The translations under genes were made by a program, and so were the position numbers. Shown piece by piece: positions 1 through 12,021 of a DNA stretch of 64,000 nucleotides. The notes beneath the pieces are model-generated. The model saw only the letters and a program-made list of their open reading frames with translations, was not told the origin of the DNA and made no database searches. Position 1 is the first letter of the stretch. Each line of letters begins with the position of its first letter. This stretch comes from Cycas panzhihuaensis (lineage: Eukaryota; Cycadophyta), in NCBI GenBank assembly GCA_023213395.1, contig CM041465.1, positions 105,035,741 to 105,099,740 of the forward strand, in the 5' to 3' direction.

Positions 1-1230
1 ACTTTTTAAGGAATTTCCCATTGACTGCCTTCTTAAATTCCAGGCCTTCCAAGGTAGCGATCCTGTAGGCATCGTTGTCGAGGCTTTCGAGAACGATGAA
101 GGGACTGACCCATTTGGGCCCAAATTTGGCCAGGCAATCGTAAAGGTATTCCAACTTAAGAACATGGTCCCCAGGGCATAAAGGATAAGCACGAAGACAT
201 TTGTCGTGAGTCCTTTGTAGGCAGGTTTTTGAAGCAAGATTCGCTTGATAAGCCATTAAGCGCATCTCATCCAGGGCTTTGAGATCTAGGAGGCGAGCCT
301 GGCGGATAGACTCCTCATCGATGAGACCTCGAAGTGAAACCTATAGAGAGGGGATCTCTACTTCAAGTGGAAGTACCACCTTAGTTCCATAGACTAAAGA
401 GAATTGAGTCATTCTAGTAGCCATGCGAATAGAAGTGTGATAGGCCCATAGGGTGGAAGGGAGTTGGAGGTGCCAATCTGTGTGAGATTACGCAATGGTC
501 TTCTTTAGAATGTTGACAAGGGTTTTATTGAAGGATTCAACTTGCCTATTTGCCTGGGGATAATAAGGAGATGAGGTCTTATGCGAGATCTTGAATTTCT
601 TGCAAAGCTCGTCCATTTCCTTATTATAAAAGGAGGTTCCATTATCTGTAATTAGGATGTCTGGAATCTCGAAATAGCAAACGATGTGCTGGTAGATGAA
701 GGTGGCTATCGTCTTGCCAGGCGTAGTGGATAGGGGGATTGCCTCTACCAATTTGGTGAAATACTTGATAGCAATCAAGATGTATTTATATTACACAGAA
801 GAAGGTGGCGATATAGCGCCAATGAGGTCTAAACCCCATTGAGAAAAGGGCTACGGAGATATGATAGGGTGCAAGGCCTCGGAAGGAAAATGAGAGATAT
901 TGGCATGCTCTTGGCATCGTCGACATCTAAGAGCATAAGCATGGGCATCCTTAAAAAGGGATGGCCAGTAATAACCCATGCAGAGGATCCTTTGGGCCAT
1001 AGATTGGCCCCCAAAGTGGCCCCTACAAATGCCATGATAGCATTCGCAGAGTATTTGGTCTGCTTCATCAGAAGCAACGCAGTGAAGCAGGATCCTATCG
1101 AAGGATCTCTTGTACAATACTTCGTCTATGAGGAAGTGTTGTCTCGTGGTGGCACGAATGCATGACCTAACTTTGTTGCTGGCTTCAAAGCGATATTCCT
1201 ACTAAGTCAAATATTACACAATGTCACCGT
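1..1230 (-). pseudogene. Element A integrase (decayed)
   Basis: This is a retroviral-type integrase that would insert element cDNA into chromosomes. The N-terminal HHCC zinc-binding part (about 970-1117) is intact in pattern: a CYHGICRGHFGG segment, then CRRCQEH. The catalytic core shows the first Asp in QWGLDLIGAI (about 820-840), the second in LITDNGTSF (about 640-665) and the Glu in RQVESFNKTL (about 520-550), giving a complete DDE set. The C-terminal end, with an EGLEFKKAVNGKFLKK-like tail, reaches base 1. A TAA stop at 791-793 splits the core, shortly after the first Asp. No chromodomain is seen. It is most similar by eye to the integrase of element E rather than those of C and D. Confidence 0.85.
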
Positions 1231-1299
1231 ACCACTTGCTATCAGCGAGCAGGTGAGGAGAAGTGCCCTGAACGGTCAGAATAGACTTGTCGGGGAAAG

Positions 1300-2600
1300 A
1301 GTCATCAATGGGAATGCTGCTCGCGTTAGGAATGGCGGCATCAGCTAACTATTCTGCCACTATCATTTCCTTCTTCGACTTCCTGTTAATGACTTGCAAG
1401 TTGAACTCTTGAAGCAGGACGACCCAACAACTTGCCCTACTCGTCAAGTCCGAATGAGTAAGCAAGTAACGCAAGGGATCGGATTGAACGATCACCTTAG
1501 TAGTATTACCGAGCAAGTAATGCCTGAACTTCTTGGTTGTGTGGACCAAGGAGAGGCATTCCTTCTTGGCGGGAGGATAGTTTAGCTCAGCAATCACGAG
1601 GGTACGACTGATGAAATAGATTTCCCTCTCAGTTCCTAAATCGTCCTCATATGCGAGCATTGTGCCCAGGGATTCATCGGTAGCTGAGGTATACAAGACG
1701 AAAGGCCTATTGAAGCGAGGAGGCACTAACGTAGGAGCAGAAACGAGAGCTTCCTTGAGTCCTGCAAAGGCTTGTTGGGTCTTGTCAGACTAAACAAATG
1801 GAGCTCCTTTCTTTAATAGGTTAGTAAGAGATTTGGCGTTTATGGTAAAGTCTACCAAGAAATGCCTAAGGAAACCGAGCCTTCCTAGAAATGACTTAAT
1901 TTATTGTTGGGTTCTAGGAGGCGACATATCAAGGATTGCCTTGACGTTTTCTAGATCAATTTAGATTCCTTGCTGTGACACAAGGAAACCCAATAGTTTA
2001 CCTGAAGTGACAGCAAACACGCATTTAAGCAGGTTCAAACTGACGTGATACTTACAGCATCGTGTGAAGATGGCCTGCAAGTCAGAGGGATGATGGGCCC
2101 TAGTATGCAAAAGACCCATCATATCATCCATGAAGACCTCCAACATATTGTTGATGAGTTCGTGAAAAATGAAATGCATGGCTCTCTGATAAGTAGCCCC
2201 TTCATGGTGTAGTGAAGGTCGTCTTGTGGCGGTCTTCAGGAGAAATCTGGATTTGGTTATAGCCGGAGAAGCTATCCATTAAGGATACGACTTTGAACCC
2301 AGCCATACGATCGATTATTTGATTGATAAAGGGGAGAGGAAAGTTGTCCTTAGGACAAGCATTATTAATTTCATGGAAGTTGACACATATATGAATGGTC
2401 TCGTTCCTTTTGGTAATGGGAATGATGTTCGATACCCACTTAGGGTAATCGATGGAAGAAATGAGTCCTGCATCCAAAAGCTCTTCAACCTCCATCTTGA
2501 TGGCAGCTGAAAGTTTGGGATGAAGAGGACGCTGCTTCTAATGCATAGGGTGAGCATCAGGAATAGTCGTAAGGTTGTACGTGACGATGGAGGGGTCAAT
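1300..2600 (-). pseudogene. Element A reverse transcriptase - RNase H (decayed)
   Basis: This is the polymerase that copies element RNA into cDNA, with its attached RNase H. The N-terminal RT part (2202-2495) has the SIDYPKWVSNIIPITK segment and the palm motif SLMDSFSGYNQIQ with its catalytic Asp. The second palm motif is FMDD (about 2120-2130) in place of the usual YVDD. The gypsy RNase H (1349-1726) keeps an LYTSATDESLG start, the NYPPAKKECLSLVH helix and QSDPLRYLL. Frame changes and stops separate these blocks (about 1730-1960 and 2180-2200), so no continuous protein could be made. It lies directly upstream of integrase, as in all Ty3/gypsy elements. Confidence 0.85.
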
Positions 2601-2689
2601 TCCCTTCATGTCGGAGTAGTCCCACGCGAATACATCGTGGAATTCCTGGAATAGGAGGGAGTATTCCCTCACTTCATCAAGAGTATATT

Positions 2690-4011
2690 CTGCCCCTACC
2701 TTAATGATCTTGGACTATGTCCTGAATTGCCTCCATAAACATAGCATTCCCCTCCTCGAAATGGAGGGTAGCAAGATCGACAGGAAGAGATGAAACGGAA
2801 GAAGGGATCAGGTTAGCTAGTGTGGACCCAATAGCTAGGACCTTCTGGTGGCCAAGCTTGTGGTGACCAGAAGGTAAACTGGGTATGGAGCCAGCTAAGT
2901 ACTCCAACAAAGCCTCATCATCCTTGAAGTAGTCCACCCCATGGATGACCTAACTTCGAATGGACAAGGTGCGGGATGGCATAGGAGCGATAGGACCGGT
3001 ATGACCTGTAAGCTACCCAACATCCCTAAGGGACTCTAAGGGAGAGTCAAGGAGAGAACCCTCGTAAAAAATAAGAGGGAAACTCTCAACGCCATCACTT
3101 ATGGAAGGTGATGGATGGGGAGAGCTAGGAATCTACTGGTCAATACTAGCAATGGTATGTGACGCGAGAGAATGATCAGGCTCTCTGATAAAAGGAGTCC
3201 TAGGCGGAGACCTAGAACGAGAAGAGTGCCCCCCACTAGCGCGAAGGAAGGAAATCAGATGAGGAAGGTCCTCATCCTCACTATGGGACCCGTCGCCATC
3301 AAATATGGCGAGGTATCCATAGCTTCTGATGCCGATGGGGGCAAAGTGAGTCAAATCAGAAGAAGAAGATGTGGGATCCTCGTTATGGTAAGAGGGATCG
3401 GGGATACCGATCGAGTAGGCTGAGGCATGATTAGAAGGGTTTTTACTTCCCTTCGCATGGCCATGGCTCGCCTGGGTAGAAGGTCTAGTTTGTTTTGCAA
3501 GCAGTCGCTCACGGGAGACAACTCTCATTTGTCTGTTATGGATGAACTTAAGTTACCCCCAATGGGTGGAACACATGGCTCCCATTTGGTCAAGCCATGG
3601 TCAACCCAAAAGGAGGTTATAATCAATGTATACATCAAGGACAACGATGTCGGTAAGGACAGTCTTATCCTTGAGGGTAAGAGGTATCGAGACGGATCCC
3701 AAGGGAGTCTTCTCGCTACCGTCATAACCTTGACATCACCATGGAATAGGTTCCAAGGCAGAAATGCCAAGTTCTTGCATGATGCGCAAGGGCATGGCAT
3801 TGACGGAGGAACCATTCTCCACAATGGTTCTTCGCAATGTATAATCAGGAGTATCGATGGTAATCGTGAAAGGGAAGTTCCATTGGTGTTCCCTTCCACT
3901 AGCTGGGGGAAGATCTCTGGGATCAAAGGAGATGACAGGTTCACAACTTTGGGTTGTGCCTAAAGCATGAACAGGCACGTCATTCGATCTTAAAGCTTCC
4001 AAAAGGAGCAT
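2690..4011 (-). pseudogene. Element A aspartic protease and acidic linker to RT (decayed)
   Basis: The protease would cut the Gag-Pol precursor. The retropepsin signature is at about 3736-4011 as RTIVENGSSVNAMPL, where the catalytic Asp of the D-N-G-S motif reads Glu (ENGSS; copies B and D have DN). Downstream, 3133-3528 is a Ser/Asp-rich linker with FAPIGIRSYGYLA, which recurs in B (18901-19125) and D (46765-47310). Another conserved pre-RT block (2701-2937) contains LHFEEGNAMFMEAIQDI. The blocks are in different frames, so the region is non-functional. Confidence 0.7.
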
Positions 4012-4014
4012 TCG

Positions 4015-6568
4015 TTACTCGGGGTAGCTTCTCAAGACGTCCATCATGGACATCCTGGCAGCCACGGTAAGAAGCTCTTCAACCACGGAGAAAGCCTTAC
4101 CTTGCCCTGTGGGTTGGGTAAGGGCTCTCCTAAAGTTGAAGCAACTAGAGCAGATAGGAATGCTCTTGGGAAGCGCAGGAATCTCTGAAGGAATGTCTTC
4201 CAGAGGAGGATCAAGGTGCGATGTAGATGCAGAGGCACCAATTGCCTCTTTCACAACTTGGGACTGGGTCAAGGCATAGAGGGGAGTGGTCTCAAGCATC
4301 TGAATCACCTTCTTTCCCTTATTATAGGACTTCGAAGGCGAAGGAGCATAGTGGTCAGGGGAGCGCGAAGAGGAAGATGAACCTCATACACACTTCCCTC
4401 TACCATGCGAAGGGTGAGAATCAGGGGATCTATCCCGATTCCTATTACTTCTTTATTGAACATTGCAATCACGTTCCCCATGTTTGGGGAATGGATCCCT
4501 ATGAACGGGTTGATCGAGATTGGGCCTCGATGCCCGTCTAGGAGATGAATTGCGCAGCGGGGCATCATGTGGGTGTTACGCCTGACAATACGAGTCATCG
4601 TGAAAACATTCCCTGTGGATGGAACACCACCTCTTCTCAAGTGGAGGATCGACTCTCCTTGCTTGAGAAGGTTGGGTGCTACTCCCTTTGGGGGGAACGA
4701 CGTAAGAAGCTTGTTGAATTAGTTTGTGGGAGGTTGGTGATGAAGGGGTTCAGAGTTTAAGCTCCTTCACCATGCGCTCGAATGAGCATATAGCAGAAGT
4801 AAGGGGGTCTAAAGTCCTCTCAGTAGGATGAGAGGTAGACTCGCAAAGCGAAGGTTTGGTTTCTCTTCACCGGGAGGTGCCTCACGACGTTGTGAGAGCT
4901 TAAGAGGCCTCTTGAGTCCAGCTTGGATCTCAATAGCCTTTAACGCTAAGCACTTCGTGATCATGGAGTCACATGTGGTTGCCCCCATTTTGAGGACTTC
5001 CACATGCACTTTGGGGTGAAGTGCATTAACGAAAGATCTCGCTTCAACTCCTCAGGTAATGTGGCCTTAGTAGAGTGAAGGAGATCATGAAATCGTCACA
5101 CAAAGTCACAATTCATTTCATCGTGACCTTGTTTGAGTGAAAGGAGCGATTTCATTCCATTCTCGAATGGACGGGCTACGTCAAAGTAATTGATGAATTC
5201 GTCCACCAATTACTAGAATGAAGAAATAGAGTGGGCATGGAGATAGTAGAACTATTTAAGGGCATCGCCTTGCAAGGATCGCGGAAATAGCTTCATTAGG
5301 ATGTGGTCATAAGCCCAGTAATCTATGCACGCCATAGAGAAACTACACATGTGCTCAGCTGGGTCTTACGACGAAGTTCCGTTGAATTTAAGAACTTCAG
5401 GAGGGTGAGACGGCAGGTTAGTCCTTAGCGCCTCAACGGACAGTAGCGTCAACCTATAGTCCATGAAGGGATGTGTCCTTACATGGGCTAAAGGATCGAT
5501 GAACGGTAAAGAAATAGGAATGGATGGGTGTAGTAAACCCATCCCTCCTTAGGGAAACACCCCTTGCTGAAAGGGGGGTTGCGGATAAATGCCTTGGAAG
5601 GGAGGCACACTCCCTTGTAAAGGCGTGACAAAAGGAGTTATGCTGGATGGTGGAAATGAAGGGTGCGGGACCAGATTCTGCCCATATGGGCCACCCATAG
5701 GTGGTGCAACCCCATATGGGTGTAACAGGTCTACCCCATAAGTAAGAATATGGTTTCCCCTACCCTGTCCCCAAGGTTGAGATGCATAACCTGGGGGCAA
5801 GTAGAGAGAAGGACCATCGGACAGGTTTTGAATGTATGTGGGAGCAGGTCCTACATAGTTGGTAGCAGTAGCACTAGTAGGACCTCTAGGCCTACTAGGA
5901 AACATATGTACCACATTTGAAGGTGGTATATTCATTTGACTCAGGAATGGCATGCTAACCTTAAGTTGGGGAAAGGACATGCCACGAATGGGTCTTAAAG
6001 AAGCAGGACCGTGGCTAGGAATAGATGGTGCAACACTTGTCCTAGGAGCCAGTGTAGACACGGCATGGGACAAGTGCATATGGGTGGAAGGATCATTTGT
6101 TGTAGGAGGCGTAGGTGCAAATGAAGAAGGTTCTCTACCGCGTAAAGCTTCTTCAAACCACCTGGGATGTGGTTGATGGCGAGTTACTCGAAAGTACTTG
6201 CTGATCCTTCAACTACGTCAGCAGGAGGGGTATCCTCGTAGCCATATGAGGTCAATGGGATCTTGAATGTCGGGGACCCCTTAGGACGGTCCTCATAAGA
6301 TTCACCAATCAGATGGTGAGTCTCGTGCAGAGGCGAGTCTTCTGCTGCATGAGTGAAGGCCAGAAGGGTGAAATTGGTCACTCGGATAATAGATGGGATT
6401 GTCACCCTCATGGGTGGATCCCAGAATAGATGTGGGAAACTCTTGAGTTCCCGAGACCATGGTATGGTAGGCCCAATCAGACTGGTAACCTTCCATTGTT
6501 GAACTTGAATCTGATGACGGAAGGGAACTATATGATAGGTCTTCTAACAACGACGGCAGACCTCGCAA
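4015..6568 (-). pseudogene. Element A gag (decayed)
   Basis: This is the structural (capsid/nucleocapsid) polyprotein of the element. The N-terminal part (6302-6568) contains LLEDLSYSSLPSSD and TMEGYQSDWAYHT, matching B and D. A long Pro/Ser-rich stretch follows (5549-6079). The capsid-like part lies at about 4809-5430, with the conserved HVEVLKMGATTCDS segment. A zinc knuckle near 4590-4640 reads C-x2-H-x4-H-x4-C (CSIHRECFHDDSYC), a CCHC knuckle with His at the second position. Several frameshifts and stops are present. Similar length and order in D support the assignment. Confidence 0.75.
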
Positions 6569-6741
6569 GCGACGTGAGAAACGTCGTATGCAACACCTTT
6601 ACTAACGTTGTTAGAAGAAAGAGAAAGGGGTATGAAATAGATATGTTGGGGGTTGCCTAACTGAAAAGCAAGACAAGAAAGCTACCTAAAAGTAAGAACA
6701 CCAACGGAAAAGGGAAGCCAGACTAGTTCCCTTACTGGTAG

Positions 6742-6760
6742 TTCCCTAGTATGGTCGCTA
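6742..6760 (-). other. Element A primer binding site (PBS)
   Basis: On minus this reads TAGCGACCATACTAGGGAA, one base inside the 5' LTR. The equivalent in B is TGGCGACCATACTGGGGC, so A has decayed by G-to-A changes. The position and shared sequence mark the tRNA primer site. I did not identify the tRNA. Confidence 0.65.
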
Positions 6761-6761
6761 G

Positions 6762-9350
6762 TGAAACGCTATCCGTAGGGTGGTATCCCTAAGTTTAGCA
6801 AGAGAATGGATTATGCAAGACTAGGTTGGGCTAAATAGCAAGGACTCACCTCGCAGGGCGTCCGTGTGCTGGAGCGCAGATTCAGGACCTGCAGAGGTGC
6901 CTAGTTGCTTCTAGGTAGTTACAGAAGGTAAGGCCTTCCTACCCCTCAGATGGCCGGGAAGAGGAGGAGGGAGCCTGGCAAGTTGCGTCTTCTCAAGGAA
7001 GTGAGAAGGCAACATGAGAAGGGGATGTATGTGTAACGTGGTGTCTAGGTGTAGGCTGGCCAAAAGAGCAAGGTGTGGGTAGTTGTAGCATGAAATGGAC
7101 TATTTAAATATACTAGATTAACCACTAAATAAAAGATACGCAAAGAAGCAAATGTATGTTCTTTTCTTCTTCTAGTTTCTTATGTGTTTTTTATTATGCA
7201 AGCATGTGCACAAAGAAAAACACTATAAAGAAAATATGCAAGGATAAGGAAAATACCTAGACCAGCATCTGAATGGAGCACTTTGTGTCTCTTCGCTTCC
7301 TGCTCTTTCCTGCTCCGCTTGTTGCACACGTGAAACTGATCGGCAATGGATGCCATGAACGACTGAAGAGGGGCAAGCTTACCTCCCCAATATATGCAAA
7401 AGGTGAACAACAAATAACAAAAAATAATGAAAAGCAACAAATATGGAACTAACCTGCAATGGGTTTGTTGCATACGCGACTCCACAAATACGAGATCCTG
7501 CCAATCAAACAGACAAGTATCTCCCTCTTTGAAGAGGGGCCAAAAAATAGACCTAGTATATGTATCTAAACTTAGAAGAAACAGAATCAAACTAAGTTAA
7601 GCATATGTATATTATTTAATGAAATGACTTCCAATAAAGTTTCTGCAAACAGTTACTGCAAATGACACCCAAACAAGAGTATAGCCTTAGAATGGCTAAC
7701 TCACCCACGAAAAACCTCCACTTAGCCTCGGAAATGGAAAACAAACTTGCAAGAATAGCATGGGGTAGTGAACAATGAGAAGGAAAAAATGAAAGAGAAG
7801 TAGGCAAATGCACCCAAGGGACAAAGTGCTACAAGCAGCAAATCATCTGAATGGATGGGTTACAAGTTACAAGCCAACGAATAGCGATTTTGGGGCTTAT
7901 GAGATGCCTAAAAGGAGTGAGTAGGAGCTGGAACCAGCGAGGCAAGGGGCTACCAATGCTAGTTCAGATTTAGGAGTAGATTCCTAGGTCTCTGGCCAAG
8001 CTCTAAGAGAGGCAATGGGTGTAGGGGGAAAGGAAATAAGGGTTTGGACCCTTGGAGAGAAGGTCTACAAGGGGGACTGGCCTCGCCTTTCTCCCTCAAA
8101 TTCCCTTTATGTAATCCCCTCTGCATAGCCACCTTAAGGTAGGCTTGCAAGACCGTATAGAGAGGCTCTACAATCCACAAATCTAGAAATATAGTAACAA
8201 ACTAAGCAAGGAATCAAGAAAGTAAATAATTCAAGCCTTTATTCATGAAAAAACTGTAAAAAGTAGCATAAAGCACGAAGTAAACAAGTAAGGTACCTTG
8301 TAGGGTAGAGAAGAAGTATGTATCTGCTAGAAAATAGTAGGAAAAAACTAGTATCCAATAAAGTTTGGTGGCAGGTTTGGAAGAGGAGACAAATGTGTGA
8401 AAAATCCTGTGAGTTGGGGCCCTTTGAAGCTTGTCCTTTTGGGAGACCTTGAAGAATATCCTCCTTGTAACTTTGTAAACCTGCAAAAAGATGTTGAGCT
8501 TGTTGTTCCTGAGCATGAGAGACAACAATGGTCTTTAGTAAAGAGTAGCAATTGTGAGTCTTGTTCTGCAGTAGTTTTCTATAGAAGATTTTGTAGAGTT
8601 TCTTGTAAAAAATAAGCTAAGAATTCTTGAAAATGAAGAAGACTTTTGGTTTTATCCCCTGCTCACTGCAAGTGAACATTGGGGATGCCAGGGCAGCTCA
8701 AATGTGCAGGTGCCACGTGGCAGTTCTGTGAAAAAAGTGGAAACTATCACGTGATTAAATTTTTTTTTTTCAAATAGTCATACTGTAGTAAACTTCATGG
8801 TATCGCGGCAAAGATCATGGTACCACTAAGTTTACAGTGGTACGAACCTGGAAATAAACAATAAGCAAAAACCAGGGTTTAGAGAAAAACAGAGAGTAAA
8901 TCAAGGCTAAAAACAGCTGGGGGGAGTACTTAGGTGATGGACAAGTGGCCAGGAAAGTGAACTAGGTCTCAACCAAGGATTCAATCAGACTTGGAAGAGA
9001 CTGCAACATGAACAAGATGTTGTAAAAAGGGTGAACATGACTGGCTAAGGTATCCCGAGGGGCTGTGGAGATGAAGTGGGTGGCTGTGCACCATATGGAG
9101 TGTAACATTCATTGAAGAATGCCCCCATTGTGAGTCATCATAGGCTGAAAGGCGTGCAGTAAGCACATGCAGAGTGATCAAGCAAGAAGATAATGCAAAC
9201 ATACAAATGGCAGGCAAGCATGCGTCAAGTAGTCTACACTAAACAATTTCAATCAAATAGGAGTGAAGTGAGAAGCAGAAACATATACCTGAGCTTACCT
9301 AAGTCGATGTATCTCAAGTCCATTCCCGGTAGCCGGGAAACAGCTTCCTT
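6762..9350 (-). repeat. Element A 5' LTR, A-type, complete (2589 bp)
   Basis: On plus it starts TGAAACGCTATCC directly after the PBS and ends GCCGGGAAACA. D's 3' LTR has the same length once its nested insertion is removed. Read on minus, the start (U3) contains the palindromic GCGGTA-type motif (8780-8843), a G-box palindrome GCCACGTGGC (8712-8721) and CACGTG (8749-8754), which are plausible promoter elements. Further in are several splice-donor-like sequences. No protein-coding gene is seen in it. Confidence 0.85.
8712..8754 (-). promoter_or_regulatory. G-box pair in U3 of A-type LTR
   Basis: A perfect 10-bp palindrome, GCCACGTGGC (8712-8721), and a second CACGTG (8749-8754) lie about 600 bp inside the transcription-side end of the LTR. 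CACGTG is the core site for plant bZIP and bHLH factors. In the solo LTR (around 11392-11435) one of the two cores is kept. A role in transcribing the element is inferred. Confidence 0.45.
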
Positions 9351-9497
9351 ACCTTCCCCTTATGAAAAGAAAGCGGAACAAAAGGAAGCAACCAAAGCAA
9401 AGGGAAAAAAAAGAGGGTAAAGCTTACCCAGATCTGGATGCCTTTTCCCTTCATGAAAATGACATTCCAACTTGCACATACAAGAGATTATCCCTTC
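9351..9497 (-). repeat. Fragment of element B 3' LTR between nested insertions
   Basis: This short remnant continues across the solo LTR at 12027. Together the two pieces align by eye with 23219-23595 in B's 5' LTR: CTTATGAAAAGAAAGCGGAA is present in both. Confidence 0.7.
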
Positions 9498-12021
9498 TGA
9501 AATGCTCGCTACGGGGCGGTAATCCTACATCTAGCAAACAGATATAAGAATGCACTATGTTAACTAAGCTAGACAGTGAGGACCTCACCTCCGTGGCATC
9601 CGTGACACCGAGCGCCGGGTTCGGATCGCAAGGTGCCCGGTTGCTTCCTGTAGCGGGTAAAGCAAGGCCTTCCTACCCTTCGGATGGCCGGGAAGGAGAG
9701 GGAACGCCTTGCGCGTTGCGTCTTCTCAAGGCAATGAGAAGGCAATGAAGAAAGGGGCAACTAATCCCAATGTGCAAGCAAACACGGTAAAAGGTGCGAC
9801 AGGAGGAAGGCTCGGGTATGAAGCAAGCAGCTATCTATGTTATGCTATGTAAAGCAAGAAATAATGTAGAAAAAGATGAATGTTTTTCCTTTTATCCTTT
9901 ATGTTCTTTTACCATTCCCTATCTATTCAGACAAATGCATGAAAAGGAAACAACAGAAATGGGGACACAAAGAAAGTAAGGAGAATACCTGGATCCGGCA
10001 TTTGAATTGAGGTGCAGCTTGTCTCTCTAAATCCTGCTCCTTCTTTCTCCATTCTTCGCGCATGCAACGCTGATCGGCGGTGGTTGCCAGATGCGGTAGA
10101 AGAGGGGTTCACTTACCTCCCAACATGCAAAAGTAACTGAAATGGAAAGAAACAGAAGAAAGCTTGAAACTAAAGGTAGAGAGGCACCACGTGGGGAACT
10201 AACCTGCAATGGGCCCATCTTATGTATCACTCTGCCAATGCGCGATCCTTCAAACAAGTAAGAAGGACACCTTCCTCTCAGGAGAGAGGGCACAAGATAT
10301 GCCAAGAAACGTATATATATATATATGTAAACTGAAATCAACTAAAACCAAGATCTAAGCTACGTATGGGAATATAACTGAACAAAATGATAGCACACAA
10401 TAAACACTCACACTACTATGTACCATGAAAACATACAAAATAGAACTAAGTATAGCCTCAGGATGGCCAACTCACCCACGGGAGGACTCCATGGAATTCA
10501 GGAAGGAAACACTAATTGGCAACAGGGTAGTGATGGGTTATCTATGCCAAACGAAAAGCTTAAACCAAATCTCCTAAACCTCCCTAGCCCGTTCCCTAAG
10601 AAAGTGTGGATGGTAAAGGGAAAGAGGACAAGGGACAGAACCCTTGGGGAGAAGGATAGCAATGGGGGACGGAACCCCGCCTACCTCCCTCAAATCCTCG
10701 TATGTACACCTTTACACCAGCTAACTCAGGAGAAGGTGAAAGAGATAGCTTAGGGAAAATGGATGGGCTCCAAAGAAACACAGGAAAATACCTCTAATCT
10801 AGAGCAGCACTATGGGAGAGTCAGAATAACTAAGATCACTTTCATTGAACAACAAGGGAAATAGCAAAGAAAGTGATTGCAAGTAAGCAAAATGAATTTG
10901 CAAGTAAAAAATAAGAAAAAAAACAAGAAGTACCTTGTATGAGAAGGTTATGCATACACTTTGCCACTTGGAACAGTAGCAATAAACAATATCTAGGGGC
11001 TGGTTTTGAGTGATTCTTGCAAGAGTGTAGGTGAAAGAAACTCCTTGCAAGTTGGGGGCTGAAAGTTAGTTCTTGAAGCAGCCTTTTGAGTGAAGAAATC
11101 TCTTGAATCCTTGAGCACCTGCAAAGAAGAGTGGAGCTTGCTATGGAGAGCAGTAGGGGGCAGCAATGGCCCTGTAAGTCTAGCTGGTGGTAGCCCACTT
11201 CACCTCTGTCCAGTTGCTATACAGGAAATTTTCTGTTTCTGTGTGTTTTTCTTATGTGATAGTTGAGAGTTTCTCTTAGAAGTTTGAAAAATGAGCAAAA
11301 TATCCGAGAAATGGGGAGCAAAATCCCCTTTATCCCCCCTGTTCACAGCAGGTGAACGTTGGGGATGTTAGGGCGACTCGAATCAATCCATACCATGTGG
11401 TAGTTTCGCGGAAAAAACGGAAACTGTCACGTGGTTCTCTTTTTTTTTTAATTTCAACAACAGATCGCGGGCAAACTCGCAGCATCGGCAAACTCTGCGG
11501 TACCGCTAAGTTTACCGCGGTATCAGCCTGAAACCAAAAAAAAGAGAAAAATGAGCAGAAAAAATCAGGTTTTGAGGCAAAAACAAAGGCTAAACATGAA
11601 TTGAAGCAGCTAAGGGAATGCCCAGGCAGTGGGCAAGTACCCAAAATAATGCAAAGAGTCCTAACTAAGGGTTAAACCGGACTTAGGAAGGACTGCAACA
11701 TAAGCAACAAGTCGTAACAAGAGTAAATAAGACTGACAGAAACATCCCGGAGTACCGTGGAGACACCGTGGGTGGCTGTGCGCCATACGAGGTGTAGCAT
11801 TCGCTGAGGAATGCCCCCGTTGTGAGTCGTCATAGGCTAATGGTGTGCCTTAGGCACATGCATTATGAGCAAGTAGAAAGGCAATGTGTGTAGGCAGGCA
11901 TATGTCAAGCAACCTACTCTAAATAACCTCAATCAAACAAGGGCAAGAAAAGTAAGAACATATACCTGAACAAACTCAAGGCCGACAAGTGCTCGAGTCC
12001 ATTCCTGTGAGTCGGGAAACA
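9498..12021 (-). repeat. Solo LTR (C-type, 2524 bp) with target-site duplication
   Basis: It starts TGAAATGCTCGCTACGG and ends GTCGGGAAACA. It is flanked by identical 5-bp repeats, CCTTC at 9493-9497 and 12022-12026. No PBS or polypurine tract adjoins it, so it is a solo LTR left after recombination between the LTRs of one insertion. It is a diverged relative of the A-type LTR, with the same order of internal blocks. A paralogous site without the insertion is at about 23355-23385. Confidence 0.85.

Larger units (their letters stand above)
1..9350 (-). mobile_element. Element A: Ty3/gypsy (Tat-like) retrotransposon, left end outside window
   Basis: Read on minus, this element has a 5' LTR (6762-9350), a PBS (6742-6760), gag, protease, RT-RNase H and integrase, and it runs off the left edge at the end of integrase. 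Its aRNH/PMD region and 3' LTR would lie to the left of the window. The sequence right of 9350 is not a polypurine tract but the interior of another LTR (similar to 23219 onward), so A is inserted within the 3' LTR of element B. The 5-bp duplication predicted at its right border is GCTTC (9351-9355); its partner is outside the window. Every coding part carries stops or frameshifts, so the copy is dead. Confidence 0.8.

Noticed and set aside
3427-3963. 178-codon plus-strand frame
   Set aside because: Antisense shadow of the protease-linker region; no domain is seen and the frame is not kept in D.
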